DNA of 39,013 nt from Gammaproteobacteria bacterium (GTDB taxonomy: Bacteria > Pseudomonadota > Gammaproteobacteria > Ga0077554 > Ga007554): contig SBBG01000047.1 of assembly GCA_005240065.1 (NCBI GenBank), forward strand, positions 1-39,013, given 5' to 3'. The notes under the pieces were generated by a model. It ran no database searches, was not told the origin of the DNA, and saw only the letters and a list, made by a program, of their open reading frames with translations. Within the stretch, counting starts at the first letter, position 1. Every line of letters begins with the position of its first letter. Both the position numbers and the translations under genes were made by a program. Below, piece after piece: positions 18,647 to 27,117 of the stretch.

Positions 18647-18926
18647 CCTTTACCGACAAAGTTTCGCCCTGCATACAGAAGGAAGCCTCGACCTTTTCCC
18701 CGGCGATCCGCACCCGGTCGCCGTCTTTGAATCCCTTGAGATTGCCAAGCAAGGTATATTTTTTACCGCCGTTGGTCTGGAATAGCTGGCATTCCACGCC
18801 GCCCTCTATCAACGTACCGGTCAACTCAAGGCCGCCCGTCTTGCCCGCAACACCATTGGCACAAGCACAAGACGCGATACCCAACAACAGTACCGGCACA
18901 AACCGCGACAAGATACGCATCTTCAT
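18627..18926 (-). CDS. Small exported protein, putative lipoprotein (possibly DUF5818/OB-like)
   Basis: MKMRILSRFVPVLLLGIASCACANG with lipobox IASC, then LELTGTLIEGGVECQLFQTNGGKKYTLLGNLKGFKDGDRVRIAGEKVEASFCMQGETLSVKVIEAAK; starts 10 nt after the S8 stop at 18936. Confidence 0.75.
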   Translation of the reverse strand: MKMRILSRFVPVLLLGIASCACANGVAGKTGGLELTGTLIEGGVECQLFQTNGGKKYTLLGNLKGFKDGDRVRIAGEKVEASFCMQGETLSVKVIEAAK

Positions 18927-18935
18927 TCCTTCTTA

Positions 18936-20708
18936 TCAAAAGGCAGCCGCCGGTACAGCAAAACGCAACGCCCCGTTCCACCACATGCCACTCTGCCCCG
19001 CGATCACATCGACGCCATCGAAGGCCGCGTTGCCGGCGCCACGATCGTAAGTCACCCCTGAAGCTGTTGGCAACAATGCCGTCGCATTGACACGCAACGA
19101 TTGCACGATCAGGTTGCGATCTTCGGGGGGAAGGTAAGCATCGTTGGTAAACATCACATCGACACCATGCGCGATGCCTGGCGCCGCGAGCACAGCCATG
19201 GCATACTCGGCATAGGCGCCGGAGTTGACATTGAAACTGCCGATCAACTGCCCGTCAACACGCACGTGCATGATGGGATAGATACCGCTTACGGGCGTAC
19301 CCCTCGCCGTCACCGTGATCGCCGCAGCGGAAACCGCCCTGGCGACATTGAGCCTGCCACCGGTGACCGTCTTCCCCGTCAGCGCCGAAACTTTATCAAC
19401 CGAACTCATCAGAAGATTCTTGATGTCCACCGCGCCCAGCGCGGGGAACTGTGAGCGGACCAACGCCGCCGCGCCCGCCACATGCGGCGTGGCCATCGAC
19501 GTGCCGCTGGCAAAGCGATAACCGGAAGAACTGCACATGGCACAGGAAGCGGTGGGCACGGTGGAAAGAATCGACACGCCTGGCGCACCGAGATCGACAC
19601 TCAGCGCGCCATAATTGGAAAAGGAAGCTTTCTGATCGTTGCTGTCGGTCGCCGCGACACACAACACGTTTGGCTGTGTCGAGTTGCACGGAAAACTCGC
19701 CGTTGTATCGTTGTTCGTGTTCGCGTTACCGGCCGCGACAACGAACAACATGCCCATTTGATTGGCGGTCGCGATGGCATTCTCAATGGCTTGAGAAAAA
19801 GCGCCGCCACCCCAGCTATTGCTGGAAATCCTTGCACCCATCCTGGCCGCGTAAAGAATCGCCTGCGCCGCGCCGAACGAGGTACCGCTACCGTTGCCGC
19901 TGATGAACTTGAGCGGCATGATGCGCACGTTCCAGGCCACACCCGTAACACCGATGGCGTTGTTTCCGGCCGCGCCGATGGTTCCCGCCGTGTGCGTGCC
20001 ATGACCATGGTCATCCATCGGATTGTTGTCGTTGTTGGCAAAATCCCAGCCCCGCACATCGTCGATGAAACCATTACCATCATCGTCGATACCATTACCG
20101 GCAATCTCGCCAGGATTGACCCACATATTCGCAGCCAGGTCGGGATGTGTGTAATCCACCCCCGTATCGATGTCCGCGACGATAATGCTGGCGCCGCCCT
20201 TTTGCTTGTCCCATGCTCTTACCGCGCCAATGTCCGCCCCCGGCGTGCCGCCGGTTTGCCCGGTGTTATTGAGACTCCATTGCTCCGGGAAACGGGGATC
20301 ATTCGGTGTGGCCTGCACATGAAAAATGTAATTGGGTTCGACAAATTCGACATCCGCACGGCGCGCATAGGCTTCCATCAGTGCTTCAGCGGCCTGGCCG
20401 CGCGCGCCACGCACCCGCTGGACACGCGTGAGCGGCATTGTCGCAACCACCCGCGCCTCGAGCGCAGCATGCACGGCCGCGACATCTCTTGCCGCCGCCG
20501 GATTGTTCAGAGGCTTGTCGCGAAATTTGACGATGACTTCGCCAGGCACATGCTCGGCCTGGATTCTGAAAGAAGCGTTTGGAGAAGCCGCAGAAGGAAG
20601 TGGAAACGCCGCCGCGGTGAAAGATGATAGTGCCATCCCGAGAAAACATACGCCGGCACCGATGTCTCGGCGAAACAAGCTGGAGAGACGGCCAAGCAAG
20701 TGATCCAT
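18936..20708 (-). CDS. Secreted S8 peptidase with I9-like propeptide and C-terminal CBM60/xylan-binding-like domain
   Basis: AGGAGG RBS; propeptide VPGEVIVKFRDKP; IIVADIDTGVDYTHPDL, DDHGHGTHTAGTIGA, FASGTSMATPHVAGAAALV. C-terminal MHVRVDGQLIGSFNVNSGAYAEYAMAV...GVDVMFTNDAYLPPEDRNLIVQSLRVNATALLP resembles Ca-dependent CBM60 modules. Confidence 0.92.
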   Translation of the reverse strand: MDHLLGRLSSLFRRDIGAGVCFLGMALSSFTAAAFPLPSAASPNASFRIQAEHVPGEVIVKFRDKPLNNPAAARDVAAVHAALEARVVATMPLTRVQRVRGARGQAAEALMEAYARRADVEFVEPNYIFHVQATPNDPRFPEQWSLNNTGQTGGTPGADIGAVRAWDKQKGGASIIVADIDTGVDYTHPDLAANMWVNPGEIAGNGIDDDGNGFIDDVRGWDFANNDNNPMDDHGHGTHTAGTIGAAGNNAIGVTGVAWNVRIMPLKFISGNGSGTSFGAAQAILYAARMGARISSNSWGGGAFSQAIENAIATANQMGMLFVVAAGNANTNNDTTASFPCNSTQPNVLCVAATDSNDQKASFSNYGALSVDLGAPGVSILSTVPTASCAMCSSSGYRFASGTSMATPHVAGAAALVRSQFPALGAVDIKNLLMSSVDKVSALTGKTVTGGRLNVARAVSAAAITVTARGTPVSGIYPIMHVRVDGQLIGSFNVNSGAYAEYAMAVLAAPGIAHGVDVMFTNDAYLPPEDRNLIVQSLRVNATALLPTASGVTYDRGAGNAAFDGVDVIAGQSGMWWNGALRFAVPAAAF

Positions 20709-20749
20709 GCAACTATCCTCCTGTATTTCCTCCTTCCCTGGAAAAGCTC

Positions 20750-20776
20750 GCAGGGTGCGCCGTGCACACCCTACGA
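20750..20776. repeat. Solo REP-like hairpin, copy D
   Basis: GCAGGGTGCGCCGTGCACACCCTACGA preceded by GAAAAGCTC; solo derivative of the family between accD and the S8 gene. Confidence 0.6.
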
Positions 20777-20787
20777 ATCCTCGACCC

Positions 20788-21648
20788 TTAAGGCGCGTGA
20801 CGCCCCGTCATTATCGCAAGCACCGACGCGATACGATCGCGCATCTCACGGCGATCGACGATCATGTCGATGGCGCCATGCTCCAGCAGAAATTCGCTGC
20901 GCTGGAAGCCTTCGGGCAGGGTCTGGCGCACGGTCTGCTCGATGACGCGCGGTCCGGCAAAGCCGATCAGTGCGCCGGGCTCGGCGATATTGATATCACC
21001 AAGCATGGCGAAGCTGGCCGAAACACCGCCCATGGTCGGGTCGGTGAGCACGGAAACATAGGGAATACTCTGCCTGCTCATGCGCGCCAGGGCGGCGCTG
21101 GTCTTGGCCATTTGCATCAACGAGAACAGCGCCTCCTGCATGCGCGCGCCACCGCTGGCGGAAAAACATACCAGGGGAATTTGGTGTTCGAGACAAGTGT
21201 TCACGGCACGCACGAATTTCTCGCCGACGACGGCGCCCATCGAGCCGCCCATGAAACTGAATTCGAAGGCGCAGACCACCACTGGAACGCCCTTGACCTG
21301 CCCTTTCATGACGATCAGCGCGTCCTTCTCGCCGGTTTCCTTTTTCGCTGCGGCAAGGCGATCACGGTATTTCCTGCTGTCACGGAACTTCAATTCATCC
21401 ACGGCAATGAGATCGGCGGCGATTTCCTCACGGGGCTCGGGGTCGAGAAAACTGTCGAGGCGCTTGCGCGCACCAATACGCATGTGGGTGGCGCACTTCG
21501 GGCACACGTCGAGATTGCGCTCCACTTCGGCACGATACAACACTGCGCCGCAGGTCTCGCATTTCGTCCACAACCCTTCGGGGATTGATTTCTTGCGGCG
21601 TGTCTCCGTCCTGATTTTCGAGGGGATGAGTTTTCCGAACCAGCTCAT
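20788..21648 (-). CDS. accD: Acetyl-CoA carboxylase carboxyltransferase subunit beta
   Basis: [58 protein letters not shown] (zinc ribbon)...[22 protein letters not shown]. Confidence 0.96.
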   Translation of the reverse strand: MSWFGKLIPSKIRTETRRKKSIPEGLWTKCETCGAVLYRAEVERNLDVCPKCATHMRIGARKRLDSFLDPEPREEIAADLIAVDELKFRDSRKYRDRLAAAKKETGEKDALIVMKGQVKGVPVVVCAFEFSFMGGSMGAVVGEKFVRAVNTCLEHQIPLVCFSASGGARMQEALFSLMQMAKTSAALARMSRQSIPYVSVLTDPTMGGVSASFAMLGDINIAEPGALIGFAGPRVIEQTVRQTLPEGFQRSEFLLEHGAIDMIVDRREMRDRIASVLAIMTGRHAP

Positions 21649-21775
21649 TTATTGGTCAATCGTTATGAATGTTGTCATTACACTTGTTCCGCAGGGCGCG
21701 TCTCACGCACCACGCGGATGGTGTGCATGGCGCACCCTACGGCGAAAAGCTCGAAAAGCATGCCCGCTTGACAGT
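21649..21775. repeat. Degenerate MITE-like repeat, copy E
   Basis: TTATTGGTCAATCGTTATGAATGTTGTCATTACACTTGTTCCGCAGGGCGCGTCTCACGCACCACGCGGATGGTGTGCATGGCGCACCCTACGGCGAAAAGC; same layout as copies B and G with point changes. Confidence 0.6.
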
Positions 21776-22585
21776 TCATTTTGCCGCATCGAGCGCACCG
21801 CGTATTTCGGCCAGCAGGGCTGTCACTTCTTTTTGAATCTTTTCCGGTTGCGCGGAAAATTCGGCGAATTTACGCACCAGGGCGCTGCCCACCACCACGG
21901 CATCCGCCACGGCGGCCACCTGCGCAGCCGATGCCGCGTCCTTGATACCGAATCCGACGCCGATGGGCAGATCCGTCATGGCGCGGATTTCCTTCACCTT
22001 GGCGGCGACAGCGCCAATATCAAGCCCGCCCGCGCCCGTCACGCCCTTCAGCGAGACATAATAGACAAAACCGCTCGCCGCCGCACAGATTTTGGCGATG
22101 CGCCCGGTGGAGCTGGTGGGCGCGACGAGGAAAACCGTGTCCAGTTGCTGGGCGCGCAATTCGCCCGCCAGTGCTTCCGCCTCCTCGGGCGGCATGTCCA
22201 CGGTCAGCACGCCGTCCACGCCAGCCTCGCGCGCGACGCGGGCGAATTCGCCATAGCCCATCGCTTCGACAGGATTGAGATATCCCATCAGCACCACCGG
22301 CGTGTGATCGTCACGCGCGCGGAACTCGCGCACCATCGCCAGCACCTGACGCAGGCTGACATGGTGTTCGAGCGCACGCTCGCACGCCGCCTGGATCACT
22401 GGACCATCGGCCATGGGGTCGGAAAACGGCACACCCAGCTCGATGATGTTCGCACCCGCCGCCACCATCGCGTGCATCAGCGGCACGGTGACGGCCGGCT
22501 GCGGGTCACCCGCGGTGATATATGGAATCAACACCTTGTGCCTGTCACGCCGCAGCGACTCGAAACAACCCTTGATACGGCTCAT
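21776..22585 (-). CDS. trpA: Tryptophan synthase alpha subunit
   Basis: [65 protein letters not shown]...[29 protein letters not shown]. Confidence 0.97.
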   Translation of the reverse strand: MSRIKGCFESLRRDRHKVLIPYITAGDPQPAVTVPLMHAMVAAGANIIELGVPFSDPMADGPVIQAACERALEHHVSLRQVLAMVREFRARDDHTPVVLMGYLNPVEAMGYGEFARVAREAGVDGVLTVDMPPEEAEALAGELRAQQLDTVFLVAPTSSTGRIAKICAAASGFVYYVSLKGVTGAGGLDIGAVAAKVKEIRAMTDLPIGVGFGIKDAASAAQVAAVADAVVVGSALVRKFAEFSAQPEKIQKEVTALLAEIRGALDAAK

Positions 22586-23805
22586 ACCTTGATTCCTTCG
22601 CGCGCAGCCACAGTGTGGATGTCTTTGTCGCCGCGCCCGGACAGATTGGCAATGATAATTTTGTCCTTGTCCATGGCCGACGCGAGTTTGGCGGCATAGG
22701 CCAGCGCATGACTGGACTCCAGCGCCGGTATGATGCCCTCGATCCGCGTCAGCGCATGGAAAGCGGCGAGCGCTTCGTCATCGGTAACGGCAACATAACT
22801 GGCGCGGCCGTTGTCCTTGAGCCAAGCATGTTCGGGACCGACGCCGGGATAATCCAGCCCGGCGGAGATGGAGTGAGTCTCGATGATCTGACCATCGGCA
22901 TCTTCGATGAGATAGGTGCGGTTGCCGTGCAGCACGCCGGGCCGCCCCTTGCACAGGGTGGCGGCGTGATGGGCGGTGTCCAGCCCCTCGCCCGCCGCTT
23001 CGACGCCGTACATCGCCACGCCGGTATCGTTCAAAAAGGGATGGAACAGCCCGATGGCATTGGAACCGCCGCCGACACAGGCCACCAACGCATCGGGCAA
23101 ACGCCCTGCTTCTTCGAGTATCTGGGCGCGCGCCTCGCGGCCGATGATGGCCTGGAAATCGCGCACCATCATCGGATAGGGGTGCGGGCCAGCCACCGTG
23201 CCGATGATATAGAAGGTATTATCGACATTCGTCACCCAATCGCGCATCGCCTCGTTGAGCGCGTCCTTGAGCGTCTTGGAGCCCGACTCGACCGGCACCA
23301 CCTCGGCGCCGAGCAATTTCATGCGGTAGACGTTGATCGCCTGACGCTTGATATCCTCGGAGCCCATGTATACCACGCACTCCATGCCGAAGCGCGCCGC
23401 CACGGTGGCGGTGGCCACACCATGCTGGCCGGCGCCGGTCTCGGCGATCACGCGCTTCTTGCCCATGTGCCGCGCCAGTAGCGCCTGACCGATGGTATTG
23501 TTGATCTTGTGCGCCCCGGTGTGGTTGAGGTCCTCGCGCTTCAGGTAAATCTGCGCGCCGCCGAGCTGTTTGCTCCAGCGCTCGGCAAAGTAGAGCGGTG
23601 AAGGCCGACCGACGAATTTGGCGAGATCCGCGTCCATCTCGGCGAGAAATTGCGGGTCGGCACGGAAGCGCTCGTAGGCGAGCCGTAGTTCTTCCAGCGG
23701 ACTCATGAGCGTTTCGGAGGCGAAGATTCCGCCGTAAGGGCCGAAATGCCCACGCTCATCCGGCAGATCATGCTTCGTCAGCACGACGTTAACTGATGTT
23801 GACAC
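22582..23805 (-). CDS. trpB: Tryptophan synthase beta subunit
   Basis: From GTG at 23805: [45 protein letters not shown]...[42 protein letters not shown]. Track start at 23874 lies inside trpF. Confidence 0.95.
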   Translation of the reverse strand: MSTSVNVVLTKHDLPDERGHFGPYGGIFASETLMSPLEELRLAYERFRADPQFLAEMDADLAKFVGRPSPLYFAERWSKQLGGAQIYLKREDLNHTGAHKINNTIGQALLARHMGKKRVIAETGAGQHGVATATVAARFGMECVVYMGSEDIKRQAINVYRMKLLGAEVVPVESGSKTLKDALNEAMRDWVTNVDNTFYIIGTVAGPHPYPMMVRDFQAIIGREARAQILEEAGRLPDALVACVGGGSNAIGLFHPFLNDTGVAMYGVEAAGEGLDTAHHAATLCKGRPGVLHGNRTYLIEDADGQIIETHSISAGLDYPGVGPEHAWLKDNGRASYVAVTDDEALAAFHALTRIEGIIPALESSHALAYAAKLASAMDKDKIIIANLSGRGDKDIHTVAAREGIKV

Positions 23806-24460
23806 TATATACACCTCGCATGAATGCGGCGATTTTGTCCGCACTCTTGATTCCTTTGGCCGTTTCCACTCCACCGCTCACATCCACGGCGTAGGGTTGC
23901 ACTTGCCGGATGGCCTCGGCCACGTTTTCCGGCGTCAAGCCCCCGGCCAGAATAACCGGCTTGTCCAGATCGCGCGGCACGCGCGTCCAGTCGAATGTAT
24001 CCCCGGTACCGCCGGCCACCCCGGCGCGGTAGCTGTCGAGCAACAGGCCGCTGGCATCGGCATGCTGGCTGGCGATAGCGGCCACATCGACACCTCCGCG
24101 CATCCGCACCGCCTTGATGTAAGGCTTGCCATAACGGTTACAATCGCCCGGCGGCTCGTCGCCGTGGAACTGGAGAAGATCGACGCGCACCTGATCCAGC
24201 ACGGCGCGAACCTCCGGCTCGGGCGCATCGACGAACAGCCCGGTCACCGTCACAAATGGCGGCAGGGCGTGAACCATCGCCTGGGCCTGCGCAATGCTTA
24301 CGGCGCGCGGACTCTGGCGGTAAAACACCAGACCGATCGCATCCGCCCCCAGCGCCACCGCAGCAAGCGCGTCCTCACGGCGGGTAATGCCACAGATTTT
24401 AACACGCACGCGGGGGGAGTTTTGAGGAAAAAGGGGTTGATTCATCCGCGATACACTCAC
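23789..24460 (-). CDS. trpF: Phosphoribosylanthranilate isomerase
   Basis: [39 protein letters not shown]...[10 protein letters not shown]...[29 protein letters not shown]. Start may be the ATG at 24445. Confidence 0.96.
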   Translation of the reverse strand: MSVSRMNQPLFPQNSPRVRVKICGITRREDALAAVALGADAIGLVFYRQSPRAVSIAQAQAMVHALPPFVTVTGLFVDAPEPEVRAVLDQVRVDLLQFHGDEPPGDCNRYGKPYIKAVRMRGGVDVAAIASQHADASGLLLDSYRAGVAGGTGDTFDWTRVPRDLDKPVILAGGLTPENVAEAIRQVQPYAVDVSGGVETAKGIKSADKIAAFMRGVYSVNIS

Positions 24461-24804
24461 GAAACTTTTTCCAGCGCCTCGGTCACGAATTTGTTCAGAC
24501 TCAGGCCTTTTTTTGCCGCCGCCAAGGCGATCTTACGATGCAATTCACGCCCGATACGCACATTGAAGCTTCCCCTGAAAGGCTGCTCCGGCGTCACGCC
24601 TTCTTCCTGGCATAAATCCAGGTAATTGTTCACCGCCTGCTCAAAAGCCTTACGCAGCCCCTTGACGCTGGTGCCCTCGTAAGTCACCAGCACACGAACA
24701 AAGAGCAACTGACCGAAAAATACTTCATCCTCGTCAGTATACTCAACCGACCCATAATAACCCTTATAGAGCGCCAGAATATTATCCGGCAAATCGTCAC
24801 TCAT
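24457..24804 (-). CDS. HicB-family antitoxin, no HicA partner visible
   Basis: [55 protein letters not shown]...[40 protein letters not shown]: partial RNase H-like HicB fold plus C-terminal RHH-like segment. ATG at 24804 preferred. Confidence 0.85.
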   Translation of the reverse strand: MSDDLPDNILALYKGYYGSVEYTDEDEVFFGQLLFVRVLVTYEGTSVKGLRKAFEQAVNNYLDLCQEEGVTPEQPFRGSFNVRIGRELHRKIALAAAKKGLSLNKFVTEALEKVS

Positions 24805-25063
24805 AATGCGTCCACATCTGAATGACCTTAACAATTTGCTCTTGTTCGACTACCTGGCAAACCAGGCGATGCTGGATATTGATCCTTCGTGAACAAGCGC
24901 CTCTCAGATCCCCTGCCAATTTCTCATATGCCGGAGGATTTTGAAAAGGGTTTTCGGCAAGAACATTCAGCAGCGCCTCAGCTTTCGGTCGCAAGCCGGC
25001 GGCAACCAGCTTTTTGGCGTCCTTCTGCGCCTGTTTGGTATAGACAATCCGCCATTTCACCAA
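24797..25063 (-). CDS. Txe/YoeB-family mRNA interferase toxin
   Basis: [88 protein letters not shown]. Confidence 0.9.
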   Translation of the reverse strand: MVKWRIVYTKQAQKDAKKLVAAGLRPKAEALLNVLAENPFQNPPAYEKLAGDLRGACSRRINIQHRLVCQVVEQEQIVKVIQMWTHYE

Positions 25064-25311
25064 TCAAGCTCCGTCGCACACTCCTCGATAGGCGTAGTCA
25101 TTCCTTCTCGTATTGACTTTCTCATTCCTGGAACGGACAACAAGTACAAACTTTCCTGAATGGCGCGCCAGTCATCCTCTGAGACAAGCACGGCGTTCGA
25201 GCGTTTACTGGTAATCAGAATAGGCGCGTGCGTTACCGCTGCTTCATCTATCAAGCGATACAACTTTGATCTTGCCTCGCTTGCCGTTAAGGTGGTCATA
25301 GCTTTCTCCAT
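25057..25311 (-). CDS. YefM/Phd-family antitoxin
   Basis: MTTLTASEARSKLYRLIDEAAVTHAPILITSKRSNAVLVSEDDWRAIQESLYLLSVPGMRKSIREGM; overlaps the YoeB-like toxin start. Confidence 0.9.
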   Translation of the reverse strand: MEKAMTTLTASEARSKLYRLIDEAAVTHAPILITSKRSNAVLVSEDDWRAIQESLYLLSVPGMRKSIREGMTTPIEECATELDW

Positions 25312-25328
25312 ACGAATGCAACAGAAAA

Positions 25329-25357
25329 ATAGTACGTTTTGTCGTACGCAATGTCAA
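25329..25357 (-). promoter_or_regulatory. Candidate sigma-70 promoter and operator of the YefM/YoeB operon
   Basis: Minus strand TTGACA-N17-TACTAT (25357-25329) just upstream of yefM, with inverted repeat GTACG-N6-CGTAC (25332-25347) in the spacer. Confidence 0.6.
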
Positions 25358-25360
25358 AAG

Positions 25361-26143
25361 TTACCAGACCATGGAAGTCGGCAAAACCCGCGGAATGCCA
25401 AACTCTTCGGGATAAGCCACGTCCATGAGGTACAGGCCATGCGGCGGGGCGGTGACACCGCCCAGGGTGCGGTCGCGCAGTTCCAGCACTTCGCGCGCCC
25501 ATACCGGCTCGCGCTCGCCGGCGCCGATCGTCATCAGGACGCCGGCGATATTGCGCACCATGTGGTGCAAAAAGGCATTGGCCTCGATGTCGATGAAGAT
25601 CAGATCATTCTGGCGCATCACGTCAAGGCGATATACCGTGCGCACCGGACTTTTCGCCTGGCAGCCCAGGGCGCGGTAGGAAGAAAAATCGTGCTCGCCG
25701 ATGAGATGGGCGCCCGCCTCAGCCATGCGGCGCTCATCCAGGGCGCGGTAATCCCAGGCCACACGCCAGGCGAGCACCGTGGGACGCACCGGACGGGTGA
25801 AAATCACGTAGCGATATCGCCTCCGCCGAGCGGAAAAGCGCGCATGAAAATCCTCGGCCACCGGCTGCGCCCATACCACGCTCGCCTCGTCGGGCAGATT
25901 GGCGTTGGCGCCGAATATCCAGGAACGCAGGGTGCGCGGCGCGTCACTGTCGAAGTGCACCACTTGGCCGATGGCATGCACACCGGCATCGGTACGGCCG
26001 GCGCAAGCCACACGCACCGGATGATTGGCGACCTTGGACAGCGCCGCCTCCAGACAGCCCTGCACCGTGCGCAATCCGCCATCCTGAATCTGCCAGCCGG
26101 AGAAGGCGGCGCCGTTGTATTCGATTCCCAACGCGATTCTCAT
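25361..26143 (-). CDS. truA: tRNA pseudouridine(38-40) synthase
   Basis: MRIALGIEYNGAAFSGWQIQDGGLRTVQGCLEAALSKVANHPVRVACAGRTDAGVHAIGQVVHFDS. Confidence 0.96.
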   Translation of the reverse strand: MRIALGIEYNGAAFSGWQIQDGGLRTVQGCLEAALSKVANHPVRVACAGRTDAGVHAIGQVVHFDSDAPRTLRSWIFGANANLPDEASVVWAQPVAEDFHARFSARRRRYRYVIFTRPVRPTVLAWRVAWDYRALDERRMAEAGAHLIGEHDFSSYRALGCQAKSPVRTVYRLDVMRQNDLIFIDIEANAFLHHMVRNIAGVLMTIGAGEREPVWAREVLELRDRTLGGVTAPPHGLYLMDVAYPEEFGIPRVLPTSMVW

Positions 26144-26223
26144 AGGTAGAAAAACGGCACGCTAAAGTTTCACAAAAACCAGCCGATACTCATAACAATA
26201 CCCCTCCTCAAAAAGGGCTTTTC

Positions 26224-27117
26224 ATGCCAAAGCCATTAGCGCCAAGGCTGGCCGTTCTAATCACTGGTATCGTGGCGTCGTCGATGCTTGGCACGAACAC
26301 CTCGCATGCCGAATTCGCACTGAATTGGGCGCCGGACATCGCCAATCGCGCCGCGTCACAAGGCCTCAGCTTTGCCGTCTGCAATTTCCCTGGCTATGCC
26401 AACCAGGGCAACTGCAGCTCTTTTGTTCCCAGCAATGAGGGCACGACCACCCCCTTCGTCAACGAACTGGTCACCGACGGAACAAAAACCTATTACCATC
26501 TGATCGTCGGCGACCCCAACAGCAATTTCGCCCAGGAAATCTATGTGGGGACGGGCACTGTGACCTATCAGGATGGCAAGCCCACTTCCGCCACGCTGGG
26601 ACAAACCGCCGGCAACGGTTGCTTCCCTGGTTCCCCCTTTTTCACGGGCGTCGCCGCCTGCGGCAACGCCTATAATAAACTGGGGGTCGATGCCAATGTC
26701 ACAGGCAACGGCTCGGGTAATCCCACAGTGGTACAGATGCAGCAATTCGTGAAAGATCCCGCTTCAGGATTCACCCTGGAGTTCGTCAAATCAAACTTCG
26801 CCCAGAAACCCAAAATCAGCCAAAGCATCGTCAACAGTGAACTAAATGCGCAATTCGTCATGGACATGAGCGGGACCAACTACAACACCAACACCACGCC
26901 GGCCGTCGTTACCAACACCGTCGACATTATCGATCCTGCAATCAAGGGCGACTTCGACATGGCCACCGATATTCAATCATCGACCGTGACGGGCGGCCGA
27001 TTCACCTTTACCCCCGCGCCTCTCAGCAATGGATACGGGGGCGCGGGGGGCACTTACAACTATATCGACGGCGGTTTCAATTTCAATGCCATCGACTGGC
27101 AGCAGTTCAAAAACTAG
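26224..27117 (+). CDS. Hypothetical exported protein
   Basis: Signal peptide MPKPLAPRLAVLITGIVASSMLGTNTSHA, then a Gly/Asn/Thr-rich beta-type sequence. No sorting tail and no family recognised. Confidence 0.75.
   Translation: MPKPLAPRLAVLITGIVASSMLGTNTSHAEFALNWAPDIANRAASQGLSFAVCNFPGYANQGNCSSFVPSNEGTTTPFVNELVTDGTKTYYHLIVGDPNSNFAQEIYVGTGTVTYQDGKPTSATLGQTAGNGCFPGSPFFTGVAACGNAYNKLGVDANVTGNGSGNPTVVQMQQFVKDPASGFTLEFVKSNFAQKPKISQSIVNSELNAQFVMDMSGTNYNTNTTPAVVTNTVDIIDPAIKGDFDMATDIQSSTVTGGRFTFTPAPLSNGYGGAGGTYNYIDGGFNFNAIDWQQFKN

Noticed and set aside
26155-26172. Possible sigma-54 site CGGCACGCTAAAGTTTC before the 26224 gene
   Set aside because: Lacks the invariant GC at -12, so it does not meet the sigma-54 consensus.
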